The notes beneath the pieces were generated by a model, which saw only the letters and a program-made list of their open reading frames with translations, was not told where the DNA came from and searched no databases. From contig JAUNSE010000149.1 in assembly GCA_030539415.1 (NCBI GenBank), forward strand, positions 1 through 5,586: a stretch of DNA of 5,586 bases. The letters are read 5' to 3'. Origin of the DNA: Desulfovibrionaceae bacterium (GTDB taxonomy: Bacteria; Desulfobacterota; Desulfovibrionia; Desulfovibrionales; Desulfovibrionaceae). How positions within the stretch are numbered: position 1 is the stretch's first letter; the number at the start of each line of letters is the position of its first letter. Shown here piece by piece: positions 4,743-5,586 of the stretch. Made by a program: the position numbers and the translations under genes.

Positions 4743-5114
4743 TCAGTTCGGCTTGCCGGCAGCGGCCTCAGGCTGCGCCTGCCCTTCTTCCCTCCGGTCA
4801 CCGCCGTCCGGCGGAGTCGGTCCACCGGCATCCGCATGTCGGCGGTCCCGGGCGGCCGCACCGCCCCTGCTCCCGGCCTTCCGGCGGATCGCGGACAGCT
4901 TCTCGCTTCTGCGAATCCGCTCTTCCATGTCGTGCTGTATGATGCCCAGACACTGAAACGTCCTCACATCATACTTGGGGCATCTGATGGGCGCGCCATG
5001 CTGGCAAAGGAGGGCTTTCAGCAGCCATCCCGCCTGCTCGTTCGTCAGTAGTGAAATCATGGGCCAGTACGACTCATACATGAAAAACACGTCCAGCTGG
5101 ACTTTTTTCCGCAT
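4743..5114 (-). CDS. DUF6291-like protein, phage/prophage type
   Basis: A 123-residue protein of unknown function. The N-terminal half (about 5-70) matches the neighbouring gene product in layout, with L-T-N-E-Q-A-G-W-L-L-K-A at 23-34 resembling L-T-D-E-Q-A-G-K-L-L-K-A in the neighbour. Residues 76-88 give the basic RRKAGSRGGAA motif that ends this domain in phage proteins. Residues 89-123 are low-complexity Gly/Pro/Arg/Glu sequence. Homologues are common near phage replication or Cro-like genes, but no activity is established. ATG 5114 is chosen over ATG 5135 because AGGAGG lies 6 nt upstream of it. The upstream neighbour ends 102 bp away on the same strand, so the two probably share a transcript. 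The family name comes from motif recognition, not a profile search. Confidence 0.7.
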   Translation of the reverse strand: MRKKVQLDVFFMYESYWPMISLLTNEQAGWLLKALLCQHGAPIRCPKYDVRTFQCLGIIQHDMEERIRRSEKLSAIRRKAGSRGGAAARDRRHADAGGPTPPDGGDRREEGQAQPEAAAGKPN

Positions 5115-5216
5115 TGCCTCCCTCCTCATCCGCATGTCCGGGACGCGCTGTTTCTCCGGCTCGGGCCGGGCCTGTCCGACAGCGCGCAGCGACCTGTGAA
5201 ACGATACGCCGGCGGC

Positions 5217-5585
5217 TCACTCTCCATCGCCGCTTCCGCCGGCACCGCCCCGTCTCGCCGCAGCCGATGCCCTGCCTCCCTTCCTTCCGGCCTCCCGGCG
5301 CCGCTCGCTCACTTCCCGGCGCTCAATCTTGTAGTTGCTGCTGCGCACGGTCAGCATCTCGAAGGCGAGATGCACAGCCTGATCATAGCCCTCGGCCTCG
5401 GGATCATCGATGCAGTTCTCGTCCGAAAATTCCTCTTCAGGATTGTCGTCCACAGAAAGATGATCCGTATACATTGCCTTCAGCAGCTTTCCGGCCTGCT
5501 CGTCGGTCAGACAGTCAATCCCTTCGGCGCAGTCGAGGAAGACAGCAAAGCTCCTGTCCTCCATTTCGTCCCTGTACGCACTCAT
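5217..5585 (-). CDS. DUF6291-like protein, tandem paralogue at window edge
   Basis: A 122-residue frame whose first Met is one base from the window edge, so a longer N-terminus cannot be excluded. A second Met at residue 8 (5564) has AGGG 5 nt upstream and is an alternative start. LTDEQAGKLLKAMY at 26-39 is the core helix signature. An acidic insert follows (46-65, with EEE and DD). AVHLAFEML at 70-78 and the basic RRREAGRKGG at 95-104 complete the layout seen in DUF6291-type phage proteins. The tail is Ala/Gly/Arg-rich. The similarity to the next gene downstream points to tandem duplication. Molecular function is unknown; a DNA-associated role in a prophage is only a guess from the basic tail. 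Confidence 0.7.
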   Translation of the reverse strand: MSAYRDEMEDRSFAVFLDCAEGIDCLTDEQAGKLLKAMYTDHLSVDDNPEEEFSDENCIDDPEAEGYDQAVHLAFEMLTVRSSNYKIERREVSERRREAGRKGGRASAAARRGGAGGSGDGE

Positions 5586-5586
5586 G

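Noticed and set aside
4362..5051. Overlapping plus-strand frames across the second array and the DUF6291-like genes
   Set aside because: They run through non-coding repeats and antisense to better supported genes, with no family resemblance.

Overview
The window looks like an accessory region of a double-membraned, fairly GC-rich bacterium, most likely a gut-associated proteobacterium such as a Desulfovibrionaceae or Sutterellaceae relative. That placement is an inference from three things: a large Pmp-like autotransporter, an IS200-type transposase and phage-type DUF6291-like genes. No rRNA, tRNA or housekeeping marker is present to settle the taxonomy. All credible genes lie on the minus strand.

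Layout. (1) Positions 1-2268 (minus) hold the first 756 codons of an autotransporter adhesin. It has a signal peptide, a passenger rich in GGA[I/L/F/M] and FxxN motifs as in chlamydial polymorphic membrane proteins, a helical linker, and the first residues of the outer-membrane barrel; the barrel continues past the left edge. (2) Positions 2269-2510 are its AT-rich control region. They contain a Shine-Dalgarno that can fold into a hairpin with the CCUCCU just before it, a 10-bp palindrome, TGTTGACAAA repeats and a 49-bp interrupted inverted repeat. (3) Positions 2511-3660 carry no confidently recognised gene. They hold a GC-rich segment, an array of about 18 degenerate 10-bp units, one weak candidate gene starting like a zinc ribbon, a minus-strand terminator, a run of stem-loops and G-rich tracts including a telomere-like G-quadruplex motif. 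(4) Positions 3663-4277 hold a single-gene IS200/IS605-type element. Its intact HUH transposase lies between hairpins that share a CT[A/C]AAG apex. (5) Positions 4341-4440 hold a second array of the same decamer-like unit in the same orientation. (6) Positions 4441-4742 are GC-rich with no supported gene. (7) Positions 4743-5585 hold two tandem paralogous DUF6291-like genes of the type found in phages and prophages.

The two DUF6291-like genes probably belong to one prophage-derived operon, and the autotransporter is an independent surface-adhesin unit. The intergenic zone between them is the most unusual part. Two AT-rich islands with helically phased TTTG[C/T] units bracket a segment dense in hairpins, G-rich tracts and a transposon that works by recognising hairpins. 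I do not recognise the decamer arrays as a known named element.
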